A DNA stretch of 64,000 nucleotides from an uncultured Allomuricauda sp. (GTDB lineage: Bacteria; Bacteroidota; Bacteroidia; Flavobacteriales; Flavobacteriaceae). A program made the translations under genes and the position numbers. The notes under the pieces were generated by a model. That model searched no databases, was not told the origin of the DNA, and saw only the letters and a program-made list of their open reading frames with translations. Where the stretch lies: NCBI RefSeq assembly GCF_947495325.1, contig NZ_CANLYK010000001.1:1674001-1738000 (forward strand), read 5' to 3'. This document shows, in pieces, positions 8,958-17,925 of the stretch. Numbering within the stretch: position 1 is the first letter of the stretch; every line of letters begins with the position of its first letter.

Positions 8958-9824
8958 ATGAATTTTCGATATATAATATTCCTAGGATTCTGTATTTCAG
9001 CAACAAGTTGTGCCTCTTTTAAATCCACATCCACCACTGGTAAAATTGCCCAGAAACTTTATGATTATAAAATGCTTTATATCAGACCGACTTCAATCTG
9101 TGACTTTTCGCTCGCACTGGATAACAGATATATCAATGCGCAATATTGTGAAGATTACGAAACAAAGATTAAAGAATTATCTACAGCTTTAACCGTTCTA
9201 AATGATTATGGTAAAGCTCTGGAAAAAATTTCTGAAGAAAACAAATTTTCAACTGATGATGAATTAGACCTGATTATTTCGAAAGGAGAAAGTGCCAATT
9301 GGTTTACAATTGGTGATGAATCCACTAGGGGTATAAAAAAAGTCATTTCCAACACCACAAAACTATTCACAAATACTTCCAAAAGAAAGAATCTTCGTGA
9401 GGTGGTATATGAAGTAAATATTCCTATTCAAAATTTGATTGATAGTTTAATGCTAACGGAACTGGCAAATAGGAAGATAGCATACGCGAATGTATTGGGG
9501 CATTTAAAAAATATTGATAGTCAAGATGAAATTTCGAAGCCAGACATGCGACAATTAATTGATGGGAAATCCCAAAAAATATCAGATACACTTTTTGTAC
9601 TTTATAATGATTTGGATAATCTAACGATAAAGGTGTTAGAGCAATTTCTGATGGAAGATTTAGAGAAAATAGACGATTACTCCAATGCACTTAAAGCTTT
9701 CAAAAAAAGCCATAATAAGTTGTATACCGAATATCGTAGAATCGGCACAGGTGATGACGCAAAGATAACTAATGAAATACTCGGATTAATTAAAAGAATT
9801 TACGAAGGAACACGACAGCTTTAA
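8958..9824 (+). CDS. Hypothetical helical lipoprotein
   Basis: A 288-residue protein with a typical lipoprotein signal (hydrophobic core ending in ATSC, Cys at residue 18). The remainder appears mainly helical, rich in Leu, Lys, Asp and Glu, with two Cys near residues 41 and 53 that could form a disulfide. I do not recognise the family. It follows the MBL gene after a 164-bp AT-rich gap, long enough for its own promoter, and precedes the next small gene by 13 bp, so those two probably form a pair. Neighbouring functions do not identify its job. Confidence 0.55.
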   Translation: MNFRYIIFLGFCISATSCASFKSTSTTGKIAQKLYDYKMLYIRPTSICDFSLALDNRYINAQYCEDYETKIKELSTALTVLNDYGKALEKISEENKFSTDDELDLIISKGESANWFTIGDESTRGIKKVISNTTKLFTNTSKRKNLREVVYEVNIPIQNLIDSLMLTELANRKIAYANVLGHLKNIDSQDEISKPDMRQLIDGKSQKISDTLFVLYNDLDNLTIKVLEQFLMEDLEKIDDYSNALKAFKKSHNKLYTEYRRIGTGDDAKITNEILGLIKRIYEGTRQL

Positions 9825-9837
9825 ATTCTATATAACT

Positions 9838-10269
9838 ATGGACAAAAATCAGACTATTCGGGAATCAACAAAAATTTCGGCTAATTTGGACCAAATAGCC
9901 ACTTCTCTTTTTAATACCTCTAAAAAGTTCTATGCAGAAGGAAAGATCAGTTATGGAGAGTATAATGAAATTTATAACAATTATTATCAACCCATTATTA
10001 TTTACTCTTCAAAGGTGGTAATGGATGATTCGATTAATTTAGTCGAGAATTTAGATATATATCTCAAAGAAATTAAATCAGGAACAGAATCTATACATAC
10101 AACCGTAAAGAAAATTAATACAGTAAAAAATCTTTTTAATACATTAACCTTGGTGATATCAACAGCTGCATCCATAGCTACATTTGTTGCTGCACCAAAT
10201 CCTGCGTCATTTTATGCTGTAAGTTCCTCTATTGCCAATATAATAAATAACTCAGATGGTATTTCTTAA
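9838..10269 (+). CDS. Small hypothetical protein with a C-terminal hydrophobic helix
   Basis: A 143-residue protein of unknown family. No signal peptide. The N-terminal about 90 residues are polar and probably helical; a long apolar stretch at about residues 103-135 (LVISTAASIATFVAAP and onward) could be one or two membrane helices rich in Ala and Ser. It lies 13 bp after the lipoprotein gene and ends 113 bp before a convergent minus-strand gene. Secreted-helix/toxin-like composition is conceivable but no known motif supports it. Confidence 0.5.
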   Translation: MDKNQTIRESTKISANLDQIATSLFNTSKKFYAEGKISYGEYNEIYNNYYQPIIIYSSKVVMDDSINLVENLDIYLKEIKSGTESIHTTVKKINTVKNLFNTLTLVISTAASIATFVAAPNPASFYAVSSSIANIINNSDGIS

Positions 10270-10382
10270 TATGCCACTGAACAGGCTAAGTACAATCATT
10301 AATGCTTTCAGGACCATTAGGATTAGCTTGTTTCAATTTAAAATGTTTTTGATGAGTCTGCGCCCCTTAGACAATATTTCAA

Positions 10383-11033
10383 CTATTTGTAATCGGCTAT
10401 TACAATCCCGACATTTTCACTCAGGTCGTTAGTTTCATTGATAATTCTGATTGTTTCATCATGGCTGTTCAACGTATCAAATGTAATTATTTTGGGTTCT
10501 AAATTCCTCAGTAATCTGCCAGCTCTTAGATTTGATTTTACCAAGACATCATAATCGTCATTTCTATTTCGACGATTAAAGTTCCACGCCCCCAAACCCT
10601 TGTTCATAATAACCTGTAAGATACTTCCTGTAGTAGCGATTATTGCACCAACGTATTGGAGTATTTCTTTCATTAAAGAGCCTTCTTCATCAAAGTTTTT
10701 GACCAAGGTCACAAATAAGGCACTACCTCCTAAGGCCGTAATTATCTGAAATATTAACTCAATGCGCTTATAGCTATTGAGTTTGTCTTTAATTTTCTTA
10801 AAATAATACTCTGAATTATTTACAATAGACTTTAAAGTTTCTAGTGCCAAATTGGCCTTGATCTTTAGTTCTTCCGCACCAATCTCTTTTTCCCCTAAAA
10901 TATCACCCAATTTGAAGAGATAATCATAACTGAGATTATCAGCCTTAAGGGTATTATATTCAGTTTTGTTTAGTTTATATAGAAGTTCTGTTATATTTTT
11001 AGTAGCAACATCTGAATTCTTTAAATTTCCCAT
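10383..11033 (-). CDS. Two-TM protein, SLATT-like
   Basis: A 216-residue protein with two predicted membrane helices at about residues 92-112 and 123-143, a short acidic loop between them, and helical cytoplasmic regions before and after. This layout (helix, two TMs, long C-terminal helix) resembles SLATT-domain proteins, which are predicted pore-forming effectors in several bacterial conflict systems. The match is by architecture only. It lies 4 bp downstream of the 659-residue exported protein gene on the same strand, so the two are almost certainly co-translated and functionally linked. It converges with the plus-strand cluster. Alternative: an unrelated two-TM scaffold. Confidence 0.55.
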   Translation of the reverse strand: MGNLKNSDVATKNITELLYKLNKTEYNTLKADNLSYDYLFKLGDILGEKEIGAEELKIKANLALETLKSIVNNSEYYFKKIKDKLNSYKRIELIFQIITALGGSALFVTLVKNFDEEGSLMKEILQYVGAIIATTGSILQVIMNKGLGAWNFNRRNRNDDYDVLVKSNLRAGRLLRNLEPKIITFDTLNSHDETIRIINETNDLSENVGIVIADYK

Positions 11034-11037
11034 AGTT

Positions 11038-13017
11038 TTATTGTTTAATAAGTATAAGATCTACTAGCTTTTGCCAGAAGTTAGCTGGCTTTACATATAA
11101 TTCGGAAGACACCCTATTAGTATTATTAAATGAATCCTTGTTAAATATTAATTTCACTTCATTTCCACCAGCATTGATTGGACTATTGGAAACGTATTTA
11201 AAAAATTCACCAACACTGCTTGGGTTGTCTAAACCCTTGGCGATTGCTACCCCTAAATTTAAATCATTGATGAGATCAGAGGTTCCAGGAACATTGTAAT
11301 ATGAGGATGAACAACCGCCAACAAAATAATTATTATTGTATCGTTTCGCCAATTCTCCAAAGTAATCAATATTAATTGCGTTATTCATATCAGCTTTACT
11401 ACTGATTTTACCTTTTTCTATATGTCCAATCGGAATCATAGTCCTTCCTTTATTCTTTTTATGTACCTTCTTTAATGAGCTTTCAATCTGCTTTTTATTC
11501 TTATTGAAAATCACCTTTAGAACGCCCTTAGGTAATATTCTTCTTAAAGAATCTAATACGAGATCATTGCTTCTTTTGAGTTCCGAGCGATTCTTGTATT
11601 TGGACATGTAAAGTATCTTAATATCGTTTTGCTGTATAGTACTTGATAACTCAGCATTTAGTTGGGATATTAATTTCGGTGCATCATCACCGTTTTCAAT
11701 AAAAATTCTTGAGTTCGGAATAATGTTTATGTAATCATTTGATTTCACAGCTCCATCTGCTGCTCGGATTGAAATTTTTTCTAGATAAAAAGGTTGATAA
11801 TCCCCATCAATCTTGACATAGAAATTCTTATCATTCCGTAATACTTTAAAAAAATCTTCATCTGAAACCGAAGACATTCCATTTCTACCCTTAATTAAAT
11901 TATATTCATTAATAACTTGTTTAAGCGGCATGCTCTGAGAATTATGTAGCGTCCTCTCTAGAAGTTGCTGTAGTTCGTCTTTCTTCAAATAAATTTGATT
12001 TCGAGTAACCTCATTGAGATAAGAATCAACTTCCAATTTGTTTTCCATCTGAAAAATGTCTATTAGTTCTTTCAAGGAACTTTTTTCGTTAGGATTATCT
12101 ATAAAAAGCCTAATATCTTCTTTGTAGAGAGTCTCTAACTCTTGAATTTTTTGTCGTTCTGAGGGGCCTAATTCTCCAGTTGGATTTAAACCATGTCTTG
12201 ACTGAAAATTCTTGATAATATCTTTAGCATCATCGAGCATGGCATCATCGGACGGAATGATATCATCAAACTCACCGATAGTCTTCAATTCATCTATGTC
12301 TAATTTGGTTTGTTCTATCCAAACCCTATTTTGAATATCTTGTTCTCCATAATTTCCTCCTTTGAAATCGAAATCCTCTAGTCCTTTTCTCGCAACAGTT
12401 TCACTTTCTGTACCAAACTGAACGTTCGAAGATGCTCTAATGGATATTGCCTCATCTGAATTATTAATAAACCGAAGTTGAGCCCAGTTACCTGAATTTT
12501 CATAATTCGCCCAATTCCTTTGAAAATAAGAACTTACTGAATAATATCTCTTGAGACGTCTTTCCATTTGCGCTCTCTCAAGGGCATTTAAAGATTGATA
12601 GTCTGGCATTGAACGAAATTGATTAAGAGCTAAATCATATTCTACAACTAAAGCTTTCTTTAAATCATAATAATCAGATTTGGGTAAAGATTTAATAAGA
12701 TCATGTATCGAATCCCATTTGGTGCCGACAATAGAAACTTTGCCGCTCTTCATAGCGTCTGTTAGAGACAGTATTTGTTGTGTCCCTTCAAACACAACTT
12801 CTGCGGCTCCTTCCAAATGATTGATATAGTTCACTCCTGTATTTGGAGCTTTCCTGGTAAAGTCAACACAATAAGCGGCAAAGTCTTTTGAAGAGTTAAA
12901 AGAACCTTTTGCTTTTAATTTATAAACACCTTTCGGAATCGCCATCCTCTGATAAACCTGTCCAAAACTTCCAAAAGAAATTAAGATGGTAAATATTAGT
13001 AAGAGGTTTTTTTTCAT
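11038..13017 (-). CDS. Exported protein with PG-binding-like segment and possible caspase-like domain
   Basis: A 659-residue protein with a cleavable signal peptide (about residues 1-19, ending FGSFGQ). Residues about 262-292 contain a short repeat reminiscent of a peptidoglycan-binding-1 unit (IKNFQSRHGLNPTGELG). The C-terminal third has an alternating strand/helix pattern, with IKILYMSKY near 466, LKVIFNKN near 500, then MIPIGHIEKGK with His532 and FVGGCSSSY with Cys569. A His at the end of one strand and a Cys at the end of the next is the order found in caspase/CHAT-like (clan CD) peptidases, so a protease domain is possible, but this is inference. Cofactors or substrates are not evident. 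Translationally adjacent to the SLATT-like gene. Confidence 0.5.
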   Translation of the reverse strand: MKKNLLLIFTILISFGSFGQVYQRMAIPKGVYKLKAKGSFNSSKDFAAYCVDFTRKAPNTGVNYINHLEGAAEVVFEGTQQILSLTDAMKSGKVSIVGTKWDSIHDLIKSLPKSDYYDLKKALVVEYDLALNQFRSMPDYQSLNALERAQMERRLKRYYSVSSYFQRNWANYENSGNWAQLRFINNSDEAISIRASSNVQFGTESETVARKGLEDFDFKGGNYGEQDIQNRVWIEQTKLDIDELKTIGEFDDIIPSDDAMLDDAKDIIKNFQSRHGLNPTGELGPSERQKIQELETLYKEDIRLFIDNPNEKSSLKELIDIFQMENKLEVDSYLNEVTRNQIYLKKDELQQLLERTLHNSQSMPLKQVINEYNLIKGRNGMSSVSDEDFFKVLRNDKNFYVKIDGDYQPFYLEKISIRAADGAVKSNDYINIIPNSRIFIENGDDAPKLISQLNAELSSTIQQNDIKILYMSKYKNRSELKRSNDLVLDSLRRILPKGVLKVIFNKNKKQIESSLKKVHKKNKGRTMIPIGHIEKGKISSKADMNNAINIDYFGELAKRYNNNYFVGGCSSSYYNVPGTSDLINDLNLGVAIAKGLDNPSSVGEFFKYVSNSPINAGGNEVKLIFNKDSFNNTNRVSSELYVKPANFWQKLVDLILIKQ

Positions 13018-13311
13018 GGTAAGTTTTTAAAAATGTTGAACTGGAGTTACGTTTTGATTTATATATTATTGAATATTGTATCAAGCTTCAATCGATTTAC
13101 CCCCTCCTATTTATTTGGGTCCATTTCAACCAAACCATAGAATATGACAGTATGATAATAATCTAAAAGTGTTGCCAGAATATTCTGCATATACCAAACC
13201 TCTATAGCCGCTGTTGATTTCCAATAGCACTGAAGAAAAAATGCAAGAAAGAAAGGGGGTATTGATTATGTAGAAAAATATGAATAAATTGTTAAAATCA
13301 AATAAAGAAAA
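13018..13311. other. AT-rich gap upstream of the minus-strand pair
   Basis: First part of a 778-bp gene-free stretch (13018-13795). It should hold the promoter of the minus-strand pair, but no convincing -7 box stands out. I see no gene or RNA here. The right part of the stretch contains the second 134-bp repeat, a terminator and the first promoter of the polysaccharide locus, each listed separately. Confidence 0.5.
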
Positions 13312-13445
13312 ACCTTAAAAAAACTGGGGGTTTTCTGCAATTTTGAACTGAATTTGAGAAAAAGTTACCCATTCGGTGAGCACAACTTTTTAAAGTACTT
13401 AAAAGTCATTATTTACTAGGGTTTTGAAAGATAGGTTCTAGTCCC
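13312..13445 (+). repeat. 134-bp direct repeat, right copy, tRNA/tmRNA-end-like
   Basis: Second copy of the element at 568-701, same orientation. Here the conserved part runs into CCGGCTCCACT (13446-13456), which looks like the acceptor strand and NCCA-type end of a tRNA or tmRNA, followed 25 bp later by an intrinsic terminator. The T-stem itself pairs poorly in this copy. The combination of a GGTTCTAGTCCC T-loop, an acceptor-like tail and a terminator suggests the retained 3' end of an RNA gene used as an attachment site. No 5' half was found nearby. Confidence 0.6.
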
Positions 13446-13481
13446 TCCGGCTCCACTGAAATCAAAATTTTCAAACAAAAC

Positions 13482-13512
13482 AAAAAGCGGGCAAATTAAA
13501 GCTCGCTTTTTT
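13482..13512 (+). terminator. Intrinsic terminator after the right repeat
   Basis: Hairpin AAAAAGCGGGC - AAATTAAA - GCTCGCTTTTTT with one G-T pair, followed by a run of T. It fits the 3' end of a small RNA gene ending near 13456 and insulates the downstream polysaccharide locus. Confidence 0.8.
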
Positions 13513-13712
13513 GTTTTATGGACTACGTAGTTAATAAAGGCTTATAATCCTATCCCATCAGCCAAGCTGCTAGTTCTTTCCGAACTTAATCTAAATACTA
13601 CAATGGAATTTCTTTTTTATAGATTAAATCCAATAGTTGAGGGAACAGCGCAATTAATCAAATCTAATAACAGAAAGTGTCCCATCTGATGTCGATTCAC
13701 TATATAAAGTAA

Positions 13713-13757
13713 CAGCATAGTACAGGATGCTAATTATTAAAAACTCCATTATACTTG
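13713..13757 (+). promoter_or_regulatory. PUL operator-promoter 1 (GH78-sulfatase operon)
   Basis: CAGCAT-AGTA-CAGGAT at 13713-13728, then 21 bp, then the -7 box TATACTTG at 13750-13757, 39 bp before the GH78 start codon. This is the same layout as the other PUL promoters. The tandem hexamers sit where the -33 element would be, which suits an activator contacting RNA polymerase. Confidence 0.8.
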
Positions 13758-13795
13758 TTTCTATAAATAGAAGGTAAGTTAAGGACACTCAAAGT

Positions 13796-16567
13796 ATGAT
13801 AAAAAGAGTAACATTAGTATACTGTGCTATTGCATTAAGTTTATCTTTTTGTTTTACGAATTGTGGTGAAAAAAACGAAATTTTACCTGCTCTTGCATTA
13901 ACGGTGAATGAAGGTTTCAAAGACCCTATTGGGTTCTATAGTAACGAGCCTTTGCTTTCTTGGAAACTTCCAGAAACTACTCAATCACAAAGCGCTTACC
14001 ATATAGTGGTTGCATCCAGTCCAGAACTCTTACCCAATAATCCTGATTTATGGCAAAGTGGCAAGGTCGAATCAGACCAGTCAATATTTATAACATATAA
14101 TGGTTCAAAATTAACCTCAAGGCAAAAGGTATATTGGCAAGTGAGGTATTGGGATTCCAACGATGAACCATCGAAATGGAGTGAAATAGCCCATTTAGAA
14201 TTAGGACTATTAGATACTAATGATTGGAAGGGGAAATGGGTAGGGTTACCCACAAGAAGTGATAGTGTTATAGGCGCCAAAAAAACAATAATCCATACGC
14301 CCCAACACCTCAGAAAAAGTTTTGAAATACCCTCAGACGCTACATCTGCAAGGCTCTATGTCACTGCTAAAGGAGTCTTCAGTGCACAAATCAATGGCCA
14401 AAAGATAAGTGATGCTGTCATGTCGCCGGGATGGACTCCGTATGATAAGCGTATTGAATCATTGACGTATGATGTCACTGATTTAATTACATCTGGAGAA
14501 AATACGCTTGGGGTCCAAGTAGCTTCTGGATGGCACTTTGGTCGTATGCTCTGGAATAAACTCATATGGGGACAATCTGGATCTCCAAAAATTTTATGTC
14601 AATTGGAAATAACCTTGAAAGACGGTTCAAAAGAAATTATTGTTTCCGATGACAGCTGGGTCGGTACCACAAATGGCCCAATTCGTTTTGCTGAAATTTA
14701 TGATGGAGAAATCTATGATGCAAATTTTGAGATTCCAGATTGGAGCACTAATACCTTTGATGCCAAGAATTGGAAAGCCGTCGAGATTTCCAACATAGAG
14801 GATAGCATAAAAATTCAACCAAAAAGGCACTATTCGGTGACAGAAAAGACCGCACTTTCTGTTAAGGAAATTATCAAATCAACTGATGGTAGCGTCATAT
14901 TTGACCTAAAACAGAACATGGTAGGTGTTCCCAAAGTAAAAGTCCCGATGAAAAAAGGTGATACTTTAAAAATTCGCTTTTCTGAAATGTTGGCTCCTGA
15001 CGGTAGCTTTTACACCGATAACTATCGTTCTGCACATTCAACCGATTATTACATTGCGGCCAAGGATGGAACCATCGAATGGATGCCTAAGTTTACCTTT
15101 CATGGGTTTCGATATGTAGAACTGAGCGGATTTGACAAATCACAAGTACCTCAAGAAGATTGGGTCACAGGGATTGTACAATATTCAGATTTTGAATCGA
15201 ATGGAACATTTACTTCATCACATGAAAAACTAAATCAACTACAAAGCAATATTGTTTGGGGGTTACGGGGTAATTTTTTCGATATTCCCACAGACTGTCC
15301 ACAACGGGACGAACGTCTTGGCTGGACAGGTGATGCACAAGTCTTTGCATCAACTTCGATGTTTAACGCCGATGTGCATTCTTTTTGGAAGAGCTGGTTA
15401 CAGACCTTAAGGGAGTCACAATTCGAAAATGGAGGGATTCCGTTTGTTGCCCCCGATGTTCTAAAAAATGATGCGGTAAGTTCAGGCTGGGGAGATGCTG
15501 CTGTAATTATTCCTTGGGACATTTATATGCGTACTGGAGACAAATCTGTACTTCAAGAGAATTACCAGATGATGAAAGATTGGGTCGCCCACCATCATAA
15601 TGAAACGGAAGATTATATATCCAACATGAATTCTTTTGGTGATTGGTTACAACCCTATCAGGCCAAGGAGAGCAAAAAAAGAGGTGATACTTCCAAAAAT
15701 CTTATAGGAACTGCCTTTTTTGCTCATGCTTCGCATCTCACTTCAAAAGCTGCTGAAATTTTAAATAAACCTGAAGACAAAGAAAAATATCAAACCCTCT
15801 ATAGAACAGTAGCTGATGCTTTCGAGAACGAATTTTTCGATGAAAACGGCAGCGTGAAAAATGACCAAGGAACCCAAACGGCATATTTACTAGCGTTAAA
15901 CTTTGAGTTGCTTTCAAATGCAAAAGAGCAAAAAGCAAAGAAACATTTAATAGATGAAATAAAAGAAGCGGACAATCACTTGCGTACCGGTTTTTTAGGC
16001 ACCCCATTATTACCCAAGGTATTGGATGACATGGGTGAAATAGACCTTATGTACGAAATACTGTTTAAAGAAACCTATCCTTCTTGGTTCTATTCTATAA
16101 ATCAAGGTGCAACAACAATGTGGGAACGTTGGAACAGCTATAGTAAGGATGAAGGGTACAATCCAGAATCGATGAACAGTTTAAACCATTATGCTTATGG
16201 TGCTGTCGGGGAATGGATGTATGAACGCATTGCTGGCATTAAACCATTAAAACCTGGATATAAGGAAATACGCATTGCACCAATTCCAGGGGGCGGACTC
16301 ACCTCAGGGGAGGCCAGTTACGAATCACTATACGGTAAAATTATTTCATCGTGGAAAATTGATAATGGTATCTTTGAATTAAAAGCTACGGTACCACCGA
16401 ATACCACAGCTAAAATTCATATTCCAACACAAAACTATGGACAGATTATGGTAGATGGAAAACAAGTATCAGCAAATTCAAATCTTTCCTTAATTAGTGA
16501 GAATACTAACTCAATTGAATTAACTGCCCTACCAGGCACCTATATTTTTAATGCTCCTTACAAATAA
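13796..16567 (+). CDS. GH78 alpha-L-rhamnosidase, lipoprotein
   Basis: A 923-residue lipoprotein (lipobox FTNC, Cys23) with the classic multidomain GH78 layout: N-terminal fibronectin-like domain, beta-sandwich Bac_rhamnosid_N domain (about 160-330), an (alpha/alpha)6 barrel (about 450-800) and a C-terminal beta domain. The family signature DCPQRDERLGWTGD is intact, with Glu506 in DER as probable general acid, and MWERW carries Glu777 as probable base. It should release L-rhamnose from alpha-rhamnosides in the periplasm, acting here on desulfated ulvan oligosaccharides. It heads a three-gene operon: the first sulfatase follows by 8 bp and the second by 12 bp. Promoter 1 lies just upstream. 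Confidence 0.93.
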   Translation: MIKRVTLVYCAIALSLSFCFTNCGEKNEILPALALTVNEGFKDPIGFYSNEPLLSWKLPETTQSQSAYHIVVASSPELLPNNPDLWQSGKVESDQSIFITYNGSKLTSRQKVYWQVRYWDSNDEPSKWSEIAHLELGLLDTNDWKGKWVGLPTRSDSVIGAKKTIIHTPQHLRKSFEIPSDATSARLYVTAKGVFSAQINGQKISDAVMSPGWTPYDKRIESLTYDVTDLITSGENTLGVQVASGWHFGRMLWNKLIWGQSGSPKILCQLEITLKDGSKEIIVSDDSWVGTTNGPIRFAEIYDGEIYDANFEIPDWSTNTFDAKNWKAVEISNIEDSIKIQPKRHYSVTEKTALSVKEIIKSTDGSVIFDLKQNMVGVPKVKVPMKKGDTLKIRFSEMLAPDGSFYTDNYRSAHSTDYYIAAKDGTIEWMPKFTFHGFRYVELSGFDKSQVPQEDWVTGIVQYSDFESNGTFTSSHEKLNQLQSNIVWGLRGNFFDIPTDCPQRDERLGWTGDAQVFASTSMFNADVHSFWKSWLQTLRESQFENGGIPFVAPDVLKNDAVSSGWGDAAVIIPWDIYMRTGDKSVLQENYQMMKDWVAHHHNETEDYISNMNSFGDWLQPYQAKESKKRGDTSKNLIGTAFFAHASHLTSKAAEILNKPEDKEKYQTLYRTVADAFENEFFDENGSVKNDQGTQTAYLLALNFELLSNAKEQKAKKHLIDEIKEADNHLRTGFLGTPLLPKVLDDMGEIDLMYEILFKETYPSWFYSINQGATTMWERWNSYSKDEGYNPESMNSLNHYAYGAVGEWMYERIAGIKPLKPGYKEIRIAPIPGGGLTSGEASYESLYGKIISSWKIDNGIFELKATVPPNTTAKIHIPTQNYGQIMVDGKQVSANSNLSLISENTNSIELTALPGTYIFNAPYK

Positions 16568-16575
16568 ATACTTTT

Positions 16576-17913
16576 ATGAAAACCAGCTTCAAGATTATAC
16601 TGACAATTGTCCTTTTAATAGGTGTCAACTCTTGTAAAGAATCAAAGCAGAAAACAACAGCAGAAGTTACGGAAGAAACATTACCTAATATTGTTTTCAT
16701 CCTTTCAGATGACCAAGCTTGGACAGATTATGGCTTTATGGGCCATAAACATATAGAAACTCCAAACCTTGACAAATTTGCCCAAGATGGCCTGACTTTT
16801 GAAAAAGGATATGTGCCCACTTCTCTTTGCTCTCCTTCATTAGCCTCCATCATAACTGGGGTGTATCCCAGAAAGCATATGGTTTTGGGGAATGATAGAG
16901 TGTTGTCAGGTGAAGTAAGGGAATCAAAAGCACAATGGAAATCTACCCAGAGACCAAAGAACTATGAATCGGTCATTGAAAACTTTAGAAAATGGAATAC
17001 GTTGCCCAAACTATTAAAGGAAAAAGGATATCTCTCCTTTCAAACTGGTAAATGGTGGTTGGGCAATTACAAAAATGGAGACTTTGATTATGGTATGACC
17101 CATGGCGACCCTAATCGTGATGGCAGACATGGCGATTATGGATTGGAAATTGGCCGTAAGGGAATGGATACGCTATATAATTATATTGATTTGGCATTGG
17201 AAAAAAAGAAGCCATTTTTTATGTGGTATGCCCCATATTTACCGCACTCACCCCACAACCCCCCAGATAGCCTTTTGCAGAAATACCTGCCAAAAGCACC
17301 AACAGAATACGTAGCCAAATATTGGGCTATGTGCGAATGGTTTGATCAAACTTGTGGTGACCTTATTGATTATATTGATGAAAAAGGGGAAACTGAAAAC
17401 ACCCTGTTCGTTTATGTGTGCGACAATGGATGGATACAGAATGAGAATGACTCTAGTTATGATAAAATATCCAAGCGATCACCCTACGATTATGGTTTAC
17501 GTACACCCATCATGTACAAATGGAAAGGTAAAATCGAACCTAAACAAGATAGTTTGACGCTAACCAGCAGTCTAGACATTGTGCCTACTGTTTTGAGTAT
17601 AGCCGGAATCGAGCAACCCAAAAACTTAGACGGAATTAACATCTTAGATAAGAGTGAGGTAGAAAAGCGAGATGCCATTTATGGAGAAATTTATAGTCAT
17701 GATTTTAATACTATTGAGGAGAGCCTTTACTATCGAATGGCCATGACCAATCCCTATAAAATCATCGTGCCAGATGAAACCAATAAACCCGACGAAGAAA
17801 TCAAGCTGTTCAATATTTATAAAGATCCAACCGAGCAGCATAATCTGGCAGCCGAACTTCCTGAAATCGTGGAAGGGTTGAAACAAAAAATTGAAACTTC
17901 TTGGAATGAATAA
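16576..17913 (+). CDS. S1 family sulfatase with Leu in the FGly motif
   Basis: A 445-residue lipoprotein (Cys20) of the formylglycine-dependent arylsulfatase-like family S1. Metal-binding LSDDQ is at about residues 43-47 and the maturation motif is SLCSPSLASIITG with Cys85. The usual CxPSR is CSPSL: Leu89 replaces the Arg normally needed for active-site geometry and FGE recognition. I believe a subset of S1 sulfatases share this change, but it is unusual. Late motifs VYVCDNG (metal) and SLDIVPTVLSIAG are present, so the fold is complete. It would remove sulfate from rhamnose or uronate units of ulvan oligosaccharides. Second gene of the GH78 operon. Confidence 0.88.
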   Translation: MKTSFKIILTIVLLIGVNSCKESKQKTTAEVTEETLPNIVFILSDDQAWTDYGFMGHKHIETPNLDKFAQDGLTFEKGYVPTSLCSPSLASIITGVYPRKHMVLGNDRVLSGEVRESKAQWKSTQRPKNYESVIENFRKWNTLPKLLKEKGYLSFQTGKWWLGNYKNGDFDYGMTHGDPNRDGRHGDYGLEIGRKGMDTLYNYIDLALEKKKPFFMWYAPYLPHSPHNPPDSLLQKYLPKAPTEYVAKYWAMCEWFDQTCGDLIDYIDEKGETENTLFVYVCDNGWIQNENDSSYDKISKRSPYDYGLRTPIMYKWKGKIEPKQDSLTLTSSLDIVPTVLSIAGIEQPKNLDGINILDKSEVEKRDAIYGEIYSHDFNTIEESLYYRMAMTNPYKIIVPDETNKPDEEIKLFNIYKDPTEQHNLAAELPEIVEGLKQKIETSWNE

Positions 17914-17925
17914 CTAAAATCAAGT

